From positions 1 through 49,101 of the forward strand of contig JABFSG010000079.1 of NCBI GenBank assembly GCA_013140715.1: 49,101 nt of DNA, read 5' to 3'. The position numbers and the translations under genes were made by a program. Each line of letters begins with the position of its first letter. The first letter of the stretch is position 1. The notes beneath the pieces were generated by a model. The model was not told where the DNA came from. It saw only the letters and a program-made list of their open reading frames with translations, and did not search any database. Below, in pieces: positions 1 to 7,083 of this stretch. The stretch is from Nitrospiraceae bacterium (GTDB taxonomy: Bacteria; Nitrospirota; Nitrospiria; Nitrospirales; Nitrospiraceae).

Positions 1-425
1 AGCACGCCGGCCATGGCCCAGACACTCAATTGAAATGGCCTGGCGAGCTTCCCCATCTCGCTCATGTCGGACGGATTGCCGGACAGAACACGGCCCATCG
101 TCGGCAACCGCAACCTGAAAGAATCGTTCGCCTGCACGAATTCAAAAATTTCGCTGCCGACTGCGGTAAATCCTCTCAGACGCATAGAGTTCGGACGACG
201 ATAGTACAAGACCCCCTCCACCCTCGACGCGATAGGAATGATCCCTCCTCGCACCTTTGCGCTGAAGAGGCCCTTCATCGTCTGAATCGCAGCCTCCCGT
301 TGGCTCAGTAACGCCGTCAACTCCTTCGCCGTCGCCTGCTTGAGCTGCCCCTCCTCGCGCGGAGTCACGATACCGCAGTTGGACAGCAGTGGGACGAAGA
401 CGCAACACACTAACAAGATGCTCAA
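1..425 (-). CDS. Outer-membrane-type lipoprotein, LolA/DUF4292-like, 3' part outside window
   Basis: The minus strand carries an open frame running off the window edge, so only the N-terminal part is visible. It has a hydrophobic leader ending in a lipobox (LLSNC), so the mature protein should be lipidated on Cys. After that comes a helix (QLKQATAKELTALLSQREAA) and a stretch with 'MKGLFSAKVRGG', 'VEGVLYYRRPNSMRLRGF' and 'FEFVQANDSFRLRLP'. This resembles the beta-sheet of LolA/LolB-like or DUF4292 lipoproteins that handle lipids or lipoproteins. The start is uncertain. TTG at 425 gives a short leader. An in-frame ATG at 533 would start inside a dispersed palindromic repeat and encode an unusual N-terminus. 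No clear Shine-Dalgarno sequence precedes either. It lies downstream of radA on the same strand. Family assignment is by pattern only. Confidence 0.6.
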   Translation of the reverse strand, partial: MSILLVCCVFVPLLSNCGIVTPREEGQLKQATAKELTALLSQREAAIQTMKGLFSAKVRGGIIPIASRVEGVLYYRRPNSMRLRGFTAVGSEIFEFVQANDSFRLRLPTMGRVLSGNPSDMSEMGKLARPFQLSVWAMAGV

Positions 426-540
426 AAAGTTCGTCCGGCAAGGCCGCAGTGAGTGAAGGCCCTCAGCGTACCCTCTGCGGTACGCTGAGGGCCTGAACGA
501 TGCGAGAACGCAGCCGGCGGACTTTTCCAGCATCTTGCTA
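413..540. repeat. Dispersed palindromic repeat, family 1, copy a
   Basis: The element is bounded by inverted ends: CAAGATGCTCAAAAAGT on the left, ACTTTTCCAGCATCTTG on the right. Its centre is a perfect 15-bp hairpin (458-472 with 479-493, six-base loop). A close relative lies at 6475-6600, and end fragments recur near 4572-4806, 42333 and 48967. It directly abuts the radA stop codon and overlaps the possible 5' end of the lipoprotein gene. Confidence 0.75.
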
Positions 541-1899
541 AGCCAGTACCACATCCAACGCCTCCCCCACCTCTCGAATCCCGATCAATTCAATCCCATC
601 GATCGGCTCCAGCTTGGCCAAATTCCGTTCCGGCAATAGACAGCGTTTGAATCCCATCTTTGCCGCTTCGCGAATTCGCATCTCGGCCTGACTGATCGCG
701 CGCACTTCACCGCCGAGCCCCACCTCGCCCAACACCAGCAGTCCCGGCTCAATCGGCACTTCCCGCAGACTTGAAGTGACCGCTGCAACAATACCCAAAT
801 CGATGGCCGGCTCATCGATATGCATCCCTCCCACCACATTCACGTAGACATCTTGTCCGGACAGATGCATGCCCAGTCGCTTCTCCATGACCGCGAGCAA
901 TAGCGAGACCCGGTTCTGCTCCACGCCGTTCGCCATTCGTTTCGGCATTGCATAGCTCGTGGAAGACACCAACGCTTGTAGTTCGACTAGAATCGGCCGC
1001 GATCCTTCGAGACTGGATACCACCACCGATCCCGTCGTGCGCTGGGACCGTTCTGCCAAAAATAGCTCTGAGGGGTTGCTGACCTCCTCTAACCCGGAAT
1101 CTTTCATTTCAAACACGCCGATCTCGTTGGTCGAACCAAAGCGATTCTTTACCGCGCGAAGAATACGAAAACTATGGCCCTTGTCTCCCTCGAAATAGAG
1201 CACCGTATCGACGATATGTTCCAACAGACGCGGTCCGGCAATTGCGCCTTCTTTCGTGACATGCCCAATAATGAAGACCGGCACGCTGCTGCGCTTCGCG
1301 TACCACATCAATTGGCCCGCCACTTCCTGCACCTGGCTGATGCTCCCGGGCGCGGACGTGATCTGTTCCGTATAGACGGTTTGAATCGAGTCGACAACCA
1401 CAGCGGCCGGCTGAATTTCCTGCACCGCTTTGAGAATTTGTTCGAGAGAAGTTTCGGCCAGAATTAAGAGGTTCGGATGCTCGATGCCGAGCCGCTGCCC
1501 CCGCATCTTGATCTGCCTCGGGGATTCCTCACCGGAGACATACAACACCGGCTCTTCTTTGGAAGATAAACGCGGGAGCGCCTGGAGCAACAGGGTTGTC
1601 TTGCCAATGCCGGGATCGCCGCCAATTAGAATAACCGAGCCGGGAATGACTCCACCCCCAAGCACCCGATCGAATTCACTGATCCGTGTCAGTCGCCGAT
1701 CTTCACCGACCACCTCGATCTCGGCAATCGGCGTGGCCTTTGCCGCCCCCATCTTCATTGCAGCAGGCCGTCCCTTACCGGTCGGCGCCTGCCGTTCCTC
1801 TTTCATCGTGTTCCAGCCGCTGCAATCCGGACAGCGGCCAAGCCACCGTGGCGACTCGTGCCCACAAGCCTGGCAGGAAAAACTCGTTTTGGCTTTCAA
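538..1899 (-). CDS. radA: DNA repair protein RadA
   Basis: RadA is a RecA-like ATPase that promotes branch migration of recombination intermediates. The 453-residue product has all family parts. The N-terminal zinc finger has Cys9, Cys12, Cys23 and Cys26. Walker A GGDPGIGKT is at 93-101 and the RadA-specific KNRFG motif at 250-254. A C-terminal Lon-protease-like domain contains the GGMHIDEPA and LVLGEVGLGGEVR stretches. The start is TTG at 1899, with a GAGG about 8 bases upstream. The first ATG lies beyond the zinc finger, so TTG must be right. The stop codon abuts a palindromic repeat. Confidence 0.96.
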   Translation of the reverse strand: MKAKTSFSCQACGHESPRWLGRCPDCSGWNTMKEERQAPTGKGRPAAMKMGAAKATPIAEIEVVGEDRRLTRISEFDRVLGGGVIPGSVILIGGDPGIGKTTLLLQALPRLSSKEEPVLYVSGEESPRQIKMRGQRLGIEHPNLLILAETSLEQILKAVQEIQPAAVVVDSIQTVYTEQITSAPGSISQVQEVAGQLMWYAKRSSVPVFIIGHVTKEGAIAGPRLLEHIVDTVLYFEGDKGHSFRILRAVKNRFGSTNEIGVFEMKDSGLEEVSNPSELFLAERSQRTTGSVVVSSLEGSRPILVELQALVSSTSYAMPKRMANGVEQNRVSLLLAVMEKRLGMHLSGQDVYVNVVGGMHIDEPAIDLGIVAAVTSSLREVPIEPGLLVLGEVGLGGEVRAISQAEMRIREAAKMGFKRCLLPERNLAKLEPIDGIELIGIREVGEALDVVLA

Positions 1900-2321
1900 C
1901 GGAGGAGCCTCACAGGGAAGAACGCTGAGAGGCCTATCTTAATGGATGCACGGAGGGAATGAAAGGAGCGACCGATGCACAAAGCCTAGGGACTGACACC
2001 CTTCCCCCATCCGCATGGACAAGACTTCAATCCTCGCCTGCCCTTTCAAGCAGGCGCTACGACCGCCCTTGTCTCTAGTCTTGTCACAATTCAGGAATCG
2101 CGCGGCGGCCAGGTTGCTGCTTCACTGTGCGTGTCGAACGAGGCCCTTTTAAGGGCGCGCGTTTCGAGAGCACAGAAGATCATCAGGCTCCATCCCCTCC
2201 CTTTCATCGTGCGCGTTCCATGAGCAAGAGGAGCTATCCGGTTGCCCTCTATATCTTTCCGCGCACGTCCTTCCACTCCTTCGGTCTGCGCAGCCTCTCG
2301 CCCGTGGCTCGCCCCCTACAA
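1900..2321. other. Intergenic region with a palindromic repeat and a gene-tail-like remnant
   Basis: No convincing gene. It holds a family-2 palindrome (about 2120-2178; CTTCACTGTGC pairs with GCACAGAAG). At about 2240-2300 on the minus strand there is a stretch that would read ...PKEWKDVRGKI-stop. This closely resembles the end of the secreted protein gene at 3615 (REWKEVRKKM-stop), also next to a family-2 repeat. Confidence 0.5.
2120..2178. repeat. Dispersed palindromic repeat, family 2, copy a
   Basis: The core carries TGTGCGTGTCGAACGAG followed by TTTCGAGAGCAC, and short outer arms pair (CTTC.CTGTGC with GCACAGAAG). The same core recurs at several other intergenic sites in the window. 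Confidence 0.6.
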
Positions 2322-2876
2322 TTACTCAGTTCGATCTAAGTTCAGGAGATCGGTCCATTCAGCCAGCAGCCCCACAGCCTCCGCCATTTCGGCAATCCCC
2401 TTGAGATCATCGCGACGTGTGTGTCTGACCTTCAGTATCTGTCGAGCATCGAGCCTATCCTGAGGACCCCCAGCATATAGTTTCAACAAAATCAGAACCT
2501 GCCACGACACAACCGGAACGATTCGCCCAAAAACCGACAACGGCTCCACATGTCCAAAAACAAGTTCCGTGAAGACGGTGGGAAAGACTACCAATTGGAG
2601 CGGAATCGACTGACCTTCGGCTTCGATCGCCCCATGCACCACACCTTCTAATGGATCCTCAGATCCACCGACGTCATACTGTGCACCCAAAAACGTGGTG
2701 AGCCCCTGTGCACTGCCCCGATTGATCGCAATAGCAAAATCGAAATCTTGCGTCGCTCGTGGCACTCCCCACGCTGAGACGGCAAATCCACCGATGAGCG
2801 CATAACTTGTGAGAAGCCCCCGACGCTGGGCCGTTTCAAGACGTGAGAGGATTTCGATTAAGGCTTCTTGAAACAC
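2322..2876 (-). CDS. Nucleotidyltransferase-like protein, AbiEii/MNT type
   Basis: The 184-residue protein has the nucleotidyltransferase signature: GG at 29-30, then GVPRATQDFDFAI with Asp44 and Asp46 as likely metal ligands. A later LLKLYAGGPQDRLDARQIL segment is typical of the AbiEii-toxin-like or DUF6036 nucleotidyltransferase families. Such proteins often modify tRNA or proteins in toxin-antitoxin or abortive-infection pairs. The start overlaps the preceding small gene by 19 bases, so the two are probably translated together. The substrate cannot be told from sequence. A stand-alone housekeeping role is also possible. Confidence 0.75.
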   Translation of the reverse strand: MFQEALIEILSRLETAQRRGLLTSYALIGGFAVSAWGVPRATQDFDFAIAINRGSAQGLTTFLGAQYDVGGSEDPLEGVVHGAIEAEGQSIPLQLVVFPTVFTELVFGHVEPLSVFGRIVPVVSWQVLILLKLYAGGPQDRLDARQILKVRHTRRDDLKGIAEMAEAVGLLAEWTDLLNLDRTE

Positions 2877-3049
2877 GCGCGTTGGAGAGCGACAACGGCA
2901 TCGGACAGTTCAAGCGCAACCATCAGCCGCTGTTCTGGGGTAAGTCGACGGGCTTCATCGATCTTGCTCTGCGCCAGCATGTCGCCAAGCTTACTGGGAC
3001 GTCGCGAAACATTCATACCGGAAAGCGAGGATGTGGACTTCGATTTCAT
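2858..3049 (-). CDS. Small partner protein of the nucleotidyltransferase
   Basis: This 63-residue protein is basic at the N-terminus and has a helix reading LTPEQRLMVALELSDAVVALQ. Short proteins of this kind are often encoded just upstream of AbiEii/MNT-like nucleotidyltransferases, where they may act as antitoxin or stabilising partner. It overlaps the downstream gene by 19 bases in another frame, which supports co-translation. The antitoxin role is inferred from position; no DNA-binding fold is obvious. Confidence 0.65.
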   Translation of the reverse strand: MKSKSTSSLSGMNVSRRPSKLGDMLAQSKIDEARRLTPEQRLMVALELSDAVVALQRACFKKP

Positions 3050-3281
3050 CGCGCTATCTTACCTGAAAATCTCATGCCCGTCACCACTCAGGCATCCTTC
3101 TTGTTACTTTCTAGATTCACGTTCTTCCCAACCAGGGAGTGCCTAGTGCGCAAATTATTCAGAAATAAGCGAGCGACTGGGTCATCCCTCACTATACGCA
3201 TCGAACGGCCACAGCTTTTTCTGTCTTCTACTTTTCCCCTTGACTCAGAGTGGAAAATATTCCCGCAAGAAGGCAGCCAGG

Positions 3282-3355
3282 TAGCTCCTCCACTGCACGT
3301 GTCGAACGAGCACCGTTTCATCGTGCGGGTTCCATGAGCAAGGGGAGGTCAGCTA
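3282..3355. repeat. Dispersed palindromic repeat, family 2, copy b
   Basis: The conserved core is GCACGTGTCGAACGAGCACC followed by TTTCATCGTGCGGG. It is enclosed by arms TAGCTCCTCC and GGGGAGGTCAGCTA, which pair imperfectly. Confidence 0.65.
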
Positions 3356-3460
3356 TTCTTCATCTTCTATCCTCCTTCCTATTCCTCTAGTGGAAGGAGG
3401 TGGATGGCTGTGGTGGTCCTGACCGCGCGCGTCGGAAAAGATCTTGAACTGTCACTCTTC

Positions 3461-3559
3461 AAGGGGAGCAGCCGGGCTATTCTTCACTGCGCGCATTGAG
3501 GACCACCGTTTCATCGTGGGGCCTCAACGAGCAAGAAGAATGGTCCGACTGCTCCCCTT
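3461..3559. repeat. Dispersed palindromic repeat, family 2, copy c
   Basis: The outer arms AAGGGGAGCAG and CTGCTCCCCTT are perfectly complementary, and pairing continues inward through ATTCTTC/GAAGAAT. The core CTGCGCGCATTGAGGACCAC and TTTCATCGTGGGGCC matches the other copies. Confidence 0.75.
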
Positions 3560-3614
3560 CATATTTTCCCGGGGCCGAACGTTCTGCGAGCAAGAAGGAT
3601 GGTCCAGTCACCCA

Positions 3615-4478
3615 CTACATTTTTTTGCGCACCTCTTTCCACTCCCTTGCCACCTTCGCTTTCCGCGGCGCATCGCCCTTTGCCGGCTCCGGCACCATCA
3701 CGGCTTCGAGGCGCCGCTGAAGAAACGTTTCGGCAAACGCTTTCGTACGCCCTACCCCTATTTTGAGCTGCTTCCACCCGGAGGCATGGAGTTCATCGAG
3801 CCTTCTCCCCAACGCCTCTGGATCGGACGGCAACACCAGGATATGCCCGACCGGAAACTTCCGATCTTTGAGCCATCGTCTCGTTTGCCCATTCGCCTGG
3901 TCTCTGTCGTCGACTCCCTTCTCCAGGACTACCACATAAAGCAGGTTGTAATAGAACTGCGTGAGCTTGCCTAGTTCCTCTGCAGCATCAGGCATCGGGT
4001 GCCTCCCCTCTGCCTCATTTCCTGGTACCGTCACGGTCGGTCCTGCTCCGACGGCATCTTGCATAAGCGCCGCCATTTCAATTGCCATGATCGGACTGCG
4101 GCGCTCCCACACAGCTAGGTTTGCACCGACTTCAGCCGAGTCAAATTTCGAAACGGCTCCCACTCGCACGGTAAAAGGAACCACCCCTCTGGCCTTTGGA
4201 GTATACGACAAGACAGCCCTCCCATCGGCGCCTGTCATCGCTGTCGCGACGACGTTACCGGCAATGAGCAGTTCCATCGATTCGCCTCCCAGCCCAGCCT
4301 CCGTTGGAAGACCGGCCCTTGTAAGCGTCGCTTCAATGGCAACAGACTGGTTGGGGGCAGTGAGGCTGTCGTGAACCGTCAAGGTTGCGGGAACTTTTTC
4401 CGCCGCAGAAAGGACTGTCGTCGCAGTCCAGAAGAAGAGGATCGTGAAGAAGAAGGCTTTGCGGAAGGACACCGTCAT
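3615..4478 (-). CDS. Secreted protein with Ig-like domain and HAD-like C-terminal region
   Basis: The likely start is ATG at 4478, giving a signal peptide (MTVSFRKAFFF...TTVLSAAE); an upstream extension to 4538 is possible but unlikely. Residues about 30-110 look like a bacterial Ig or carboxypeptidase-regulatory beta-sandwich (SLTAPNQSVAIEATLTRAG, LSYTPKARGVVPFTVRVG). The C-terminal half has VVVLEKGVDDRDQ, RKFPVGHILVLP and WKQLKIGVGRTKAFAETFL. These recall the late part of HAD-type LNS2/APP1-like phosphatases, but no DxDx(T/V) nucleophile motif is visible. It is probably exported. The tail REWKEVRKKM is echoed in the spacer near 2270. Enzymatic activity is doubtful. Confidence 0.65.
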   Translation of the reverse strand: MTVSFRKAFFFTILFFWTATTVLSAAEKVPATLTVHDSLTAPNQSVAIEATLTRAGLPTEAGLGGESMELLIAGNVVATAMTGADGRAVLSYTPKARGVVPFTVRVGAVSKFDSAEVGANLAVWERRSPIMAIEMAALMQDAVGAGPTVTVPGNEAEGRHPMPDAAEELGKLTQFYYNLLYVVVLEKGVDDRDQANGQTRRWLKDRKFPVGHILVLPSDPEALGRRLDELHASGWKQLKIGVGRTKAFAETFLQRRLEAVMVPEPAKGDAPRKAKVAREWKEVRKKM

Positions 4479-4807
4479 AAGGCCGCATCGCCACATTAAG
4501 AGTCTCGGGAACGTTATTATGGCACAACGGAAATTCAATCGTCCGCAGGTCTATAACAAGAAAAGCCCACCTTGCAGGATGCTCAAAAAATCCAGCTTTC
4601 TCACCCGCCCAACCCTGGCGCGCCGAGACGCGCCTTGTCCCGATCAAAGCCGCAGCAGGAGGCCGTCCGATTCCATGTACCGCTTTTAAGGGAAGTGGCC
4701 TAGGCTGCCCTTTACTGCGTGCATCGAGCGACTACAGTTTCGTCGGGGGGCTCTGCGAGCAAGAAGGGCACCTGGGCCATTCCTCGCCGCTTTTTCAGCA
4801 TCCTGCG
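4479..4807. other. Intergenic region with nested repeats
   Basis: No gene. Family-1 ends are at about 4572-4596 and 4788-4806, with a family-2 palindrome at 4697-4778 between them. Confidence 0.55.
4572..4806. repeat. Family-1 repeat ends flanking a family-2 palindrome
   Basis: The left end GCAGGATGCTCAAAAAATCC and the right end CTTTTTCAGCATCCTGC are inverted copies of each other and match the family-1 element ends. The interior differs from family 1 and contains the palindrome at 4697-4778 (GGCCTAGGCTGCCC paired with GGGCACCTGGGCC), so this looks like one repeat inserted in another. Confidence 0.55.
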
Positions 4808-5275
4808 TTATGCCTTCAATGCCGTCAACACTTCATCCACGTGGCTGCCGACCTTGACCTTGCGAAAGATCGCCTTCAACTTACCGGCCTGATCGATGAC
4901 AAAGGTGCTGCGTTCGATACCCCAATACTTTCTGCCGTACATGCTTTTCTCTTTGTAGACTCCGTAGGCCTTCGCAGCAACCTTCTTTTCATCGCTCAGC
5001 AACGTAAAGGGCAAGGTGAATTTCTCGATGAATTTCTGGTGGGATTCCTGGCCATCGAAGCTGACACCAAGAATCACCGCTCCGGCTTTCCTAACAGCGG
5101 CTTCGGCATCGCGGAAATCGCACGATTCCTTAGTACAGCCTGGGGTATCGTCTTTCGGGTAAAAATACAGAACCACCTGCTTGCCCTTAAAATCTTTTAA
5201 GCTGACGGGCTCACCCGATTGATCGGGAAGCGACAGACTGGGAGCCTTGTCGCCAACTTCCAGTTCCTTTGCCAT
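4808..5275 (-). CDS. bcp: Thioredoxin-dependent peroxiredoxin, Bcp/PrxQ type
   Basis: Bcp reduces hydrogen peroxide and organic peroxides using thioredoxin-supplied electrons. The 155-residue protein is full length, with the PrxQ motif FYPKDDTPGCTKESCDF. Peroxidatic Cys47 and resolving Cys52 are spaced as in atypical two-Cys enzymes. The conserved Arg lies in WGIERSTFVID. No signal peptide is present, so it is cytosolic. AAGGGA precedes the ATG. It may be co-transcribed with the TPR lipoprotein and DUF507 genes upstream on the same strand, and the trxA product (21.1 kb) is a likely electron donor. Confidence 0.95.
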   Translation of the reverse strand: MAKELEVGDKAPSLSLPDQSGEPVSLKDFKGKQVVLYFYPKDDTPGCTKESCDFRDAEAAVRKAGAVILGVSFDGQESHQKFIEKFTLPFTLLSDEKKVAAKAYGVYKEKSMYGRKYWGIERSTFVIDQAGKLKAIFRKVKVGSHVDEVLTALKA

Positions 5276-5306
5276 TTCAGTTCATCCCTTTCTAGACTCG
5301 CTATGA

Positions 5307-5744
5307 CTATCGCTGCATGCCGCCGACGCTTGAGGGACGTGTGCCAGGAAGTGGGGTGAACGCCTTTTTGGGAGCCTCGACGTTACCGTATGGACTAAGC
5401 GCCGGCGAATCCCAAATCACCTTGTCGCCGGGAGCCAGATTGGCCGCTTCCATAAACTGTTGACGCGCTTGCGTCGTATCGCCCAGAGCATTCAGTGCCA
5501 AGGCATAGTTATAGTGCGCCGGCCCCGATTGAGGAGCCTCGGCGATCGCTCGAAAAAAATAATTCTTCGCATCGTCGAACCGCATTCCTTGATAAGCCTG
5601 GGTTCCCTGTTCGGTCAAGACCACAGCCTGTGGCTTGACTCCCGACTCGAGCACCAGCGGAACCAAGGGCTTCGCCTTGCTCTTGGTACAGGCAGCGAAT
5701 CCAACGAGCAACAGAATCACACCAAGTATCGAAAGATATTTCAT
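5307..5744 (-). CDS. TPR-repeat lipoprotein
   Basis: Starting at ATG 5744, which has AGGGG just upstream, the protein begins MKYLSILGVILLLVGFAACTK: a lipoprotein signal with lipobox GFAAC. An ATG at 5762 would place charged residues ahead of it and is less likely. Two tetratricopeptide repeats follow (LTEQGTQAYQGMRFDDAKNYF and AHYNYALALNALGDTTQARQQF), which usually mediate protein-protein contacts. The C-terminus is Pro-rich. It is probably anchored in a membrane facing the periplasm. Function unknown. Confidence 0.8.
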   Translation of the reverse strand: MKYLSILGVILLLVGFAACTKSKAKPLVPLVLESGVKPQAVVLTEQGTQAYQGMRFDDAKNYFFRAIAEAPQSGPAHYNYALALNALGDTTQARQQFMEAANLAPGDKVIWDSPALSPYGNVEAPKKAFTPLPGTRPSSVGGMQR

Positions 5745-5769
5745 CGTCCCCTCATGCGCCATTGGTCCC

Positions 5770-6045
5770 TCATGCCTTCATATGTTTTCGCATCTCTTCC
5801 TCGAACGTTTTGCGGTAGAGCACGTCCCACTCCGCGCTGCCTTCGACGAGCCCGCGCGAATAGGAGGCCAGCTTTGCCTTCACCTTCCGGTCGATATCTT
5901 CTTCTTGCGCCAATTCGGATGCGAGCACCCGCTTGATCTCTTTCAGAACCCGCCCCTCGTCGGCCTGCATAGTCGCCAGAGCGCTCTTCTTCACCACTTG
6001 GAGAATAATATGGGAGAGATGGCTGACTTTATCTTCGCTCAACAT
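5770..6045 (-). CDS. DUF507 family protein, first copy
   Basis: This 91-residue, mostly helical protein carries the DUF507 pattern: an N-terminal MLSEDKVSHLSHIIL helix, a middle EIKRVLASELAQEEDIDRKVKAKL, and an end of the EWDVLYRKTFEEEMRK type. DUF507 proteins are found in deep-branching phyla such as Aquificota and Nitrospirota and have no established function. It lies 90 bases from a second DUF507 gene on the same strand and 25 bases from the TPR lipoprotein start. Confidence 0.8.
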   Translation of the reverse strand: MLSEDKVSHLSHIILQVVKKSALATMQADEGRVLKEIKRVLASELAQEEDIDRKVKAKLASYSRGLVEGSAEWDVLYRKTFEEEMRKHMKA

Positions 6046-6060
6046 ACGACACTCGTTAGG

Positions 6061-6132
6061 GGTGAGGGGTTAGGCGTAAGGGGTAAAACTAGCCCTTTTT
6101 TTCACCTCATCCTTTACCCCTCACTCCTCACC
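6061..6132. repeat. Inverted low-complexity repeat between the DUF507 genes
   Basis: A G-rich arm (GGTGAGGGGTTAGGCGTAAG...GGTAAA, 6061-6087) faces the complementary TTTACCCCTCACTCCTCACC (6113-6132), with a T-rich loop. A related CCTTACCCCTAACCC stretch lies at 28219-28247. It could form a hairpin between the two genes. Confidence 0.5.
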
Positions 6133-6135
6133 GCA

Positions 6136-6417
6136 TTATAAGATGATGCCGCGCTCCTTCGCGAGCTTACTCTTCACCATCGTGAACATCCGTTGAAAAT
6201 CCACCTGCCCCCGCTCAATGTCTCGCTCATAGGCTTTTAGCAATTGCCGCACTTCTGCATTCAGGCGGTCTTCAACCGACAGCTCCTCAAGAATGGCATG
6301 ATCGATCTGCTCAATGAATGCCTTACGATCTCCGACGATCGCTACCTGCCCCTCCTCCTGGAATCTGGCAACGAGCGACTCCGAGATGTGGCGAACTCGT
6401 TCTTTGGACAGTCTCAT
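6136..6417 (-). CDS. DUF507 family protein, second copy
   Basis: The likely start is ATG at 6417 (MRLSKERVRHISESL); an in-frame TTG lies three codons upstream. The pattern matches the neighbouring DUF507 gene: an N-terminal helix, then AILEELSVEDRLNAEVRQLLKAYERDIERG and a C-terminal helix. The two proteins are paralogues encoded in tandem and may form a complex. Function unknown. Confidence 0.8.
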   Translation of the reverse strand: MRLSKERVRHISESLVARFQEEGQVAIVGDRKAFIEQIDHAILEELSVEDRLNAEVRQLLKAYERDIERGQVDFQRMFTMVKSKLAKERGIIL

Positions 6418-6474
6418 AACTAGCAATAATCCATGAAAAACTACGTCGGTACGTAGCGGGTAAATATTCTCGCA

Positions 6475-6600
6475 GCATAATCAAAAAGTCGTCCAGCAAG
6501 GCCGCAGCGAGTGAAGGCCCGAGGCGTACCCTCTGGGTACGTTGAGGGTCTGAACGATGCGAGAATGAAGCTGGGGAACTTTTTCACCATGCTGTTAGAT
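6475..6600. repeat. Dispersed palindromic repeat, family 1, copy b
   Basis: This is nearly the same as the element at 413-540: AAAAAGTCGTCCAGCAAGG on the left, a central GTACCCTCTGGGTAC hairpin, GAACGATGCGAGAA, and ACTTTTTCACCATGCTG on the right. It ends at the stop of the cyclophilin-like gene, as copy a ends at the radA stop. Confidence 0.75.
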
Positions 6601-6978
6601 CCGTTCGATGCGAATGGTCGATACATCCATCACACGGCGCAGCACAGAGGCATCCCCGAGAATGCGGCCAATCACATTCACGCGGTCGGCCGGAACCGGA
6701 TCCTGTCCCATACTCATCGGCGTACGTCCAAAGAAAATGGCCAGGACTTGTCCCGCCCCCCAGAAAGCCACATCGCCGACCTTGACGTGATTTGTCGCCG
6801 TTTCTCGATGGTCCTTCACCCCGGCTAATTTACAATAGAACTCTTCGCCCCATGTATTGACCTGACTTTCAACCGGTAATGCGGCATAGACCTCTTGGGC
6901 CGTTCTTGTCGACTTGAGTTCCGCCTCGAGTTGCACTGATCCGACCGTGATGCGAATTTTGTTGGGGAGATCAGCCAT
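6595..6978 (-). CDS. Cyclophilin-like fold protein, TM1367 type
   Basis: The 127-residue protein has the pattern of the TM1367/DUF3830-like cyclophilin-fold family. It opens with IRITVGSVQLEAELKSTRTAQEVYAALP, continues with WGEEFYCKL, and has the conserved VKVGDVAFWGAGQVLAIFFGRTPMS segment. These proteins share the peptidyl-prolyl isomerase barrel but lack its catalytic residues, and their function is unknown. It is a single gene on the minus strand, divergent from the exonuclease gene at 7084. Confidence 0.75.
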   Translation of the reverse strand: MADLPNKIRITVGSVQLEAELKSTRTAQEVYAALPVESQVNTWGEEFYCKLAGVKDHRETATNHVKVGDVAFWGAGQVLAIFFGRTPMSMGQDPVPADRVNVIGRILGDASVLRRVMDVSTIRIERI

Positions 6979-7042
6979 TCATTCCCATCGGCGCCTCCGG
7001 GAGGCCATAAGAAGAAAACCCGCTCAGGCCGCGGACTTTAGC

Positions 7043-7072
7043 TTGTTTATTGGATGAAATCAAGGCTACAAT
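7043..7072 (+). promoter_or_regulatory. Candidate sigma-70-type promoter for the exonuclease-PP2C pair
   Basis: TTGTTT (7043-7048) and TACAAT (7067-7072) are 18 bases apart. Transcription would start about 7079, only a few bases before the ATG at 7084, suggesting a leaderless or near-leaderless message. Confidence 0.4.
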
Positions 7073-7083
7073 CCGGCAGCCAC

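Larger units (their letters stand above)
3050..3614. other. Repeat-rich intergenic region
   Basis: No gene supported. Short open frames here are mostly repeat sequence. The region holds two good family-2 palindromes (3282-3355 and 3461-3559) and a partial copy just after (about 3560-3610). Confidence 0.6.

Noticed and set aside
142-441. 99-codon minus-strand frame at the window start
   Set aside because: It is out of frame with the lipobox-containing frame that fits a lipoprotein, and it has unlikely composition.
1430-1942. 170-codon frame opposite radA
   Set aside because: Antisense to a clear RadA with no motif; a shadow of GC-rich codons.
3088-3321. 77-codon minus-strand frame between genes
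   Set aside because: Its start consists of family-2 repeat sequence and there is no family match.
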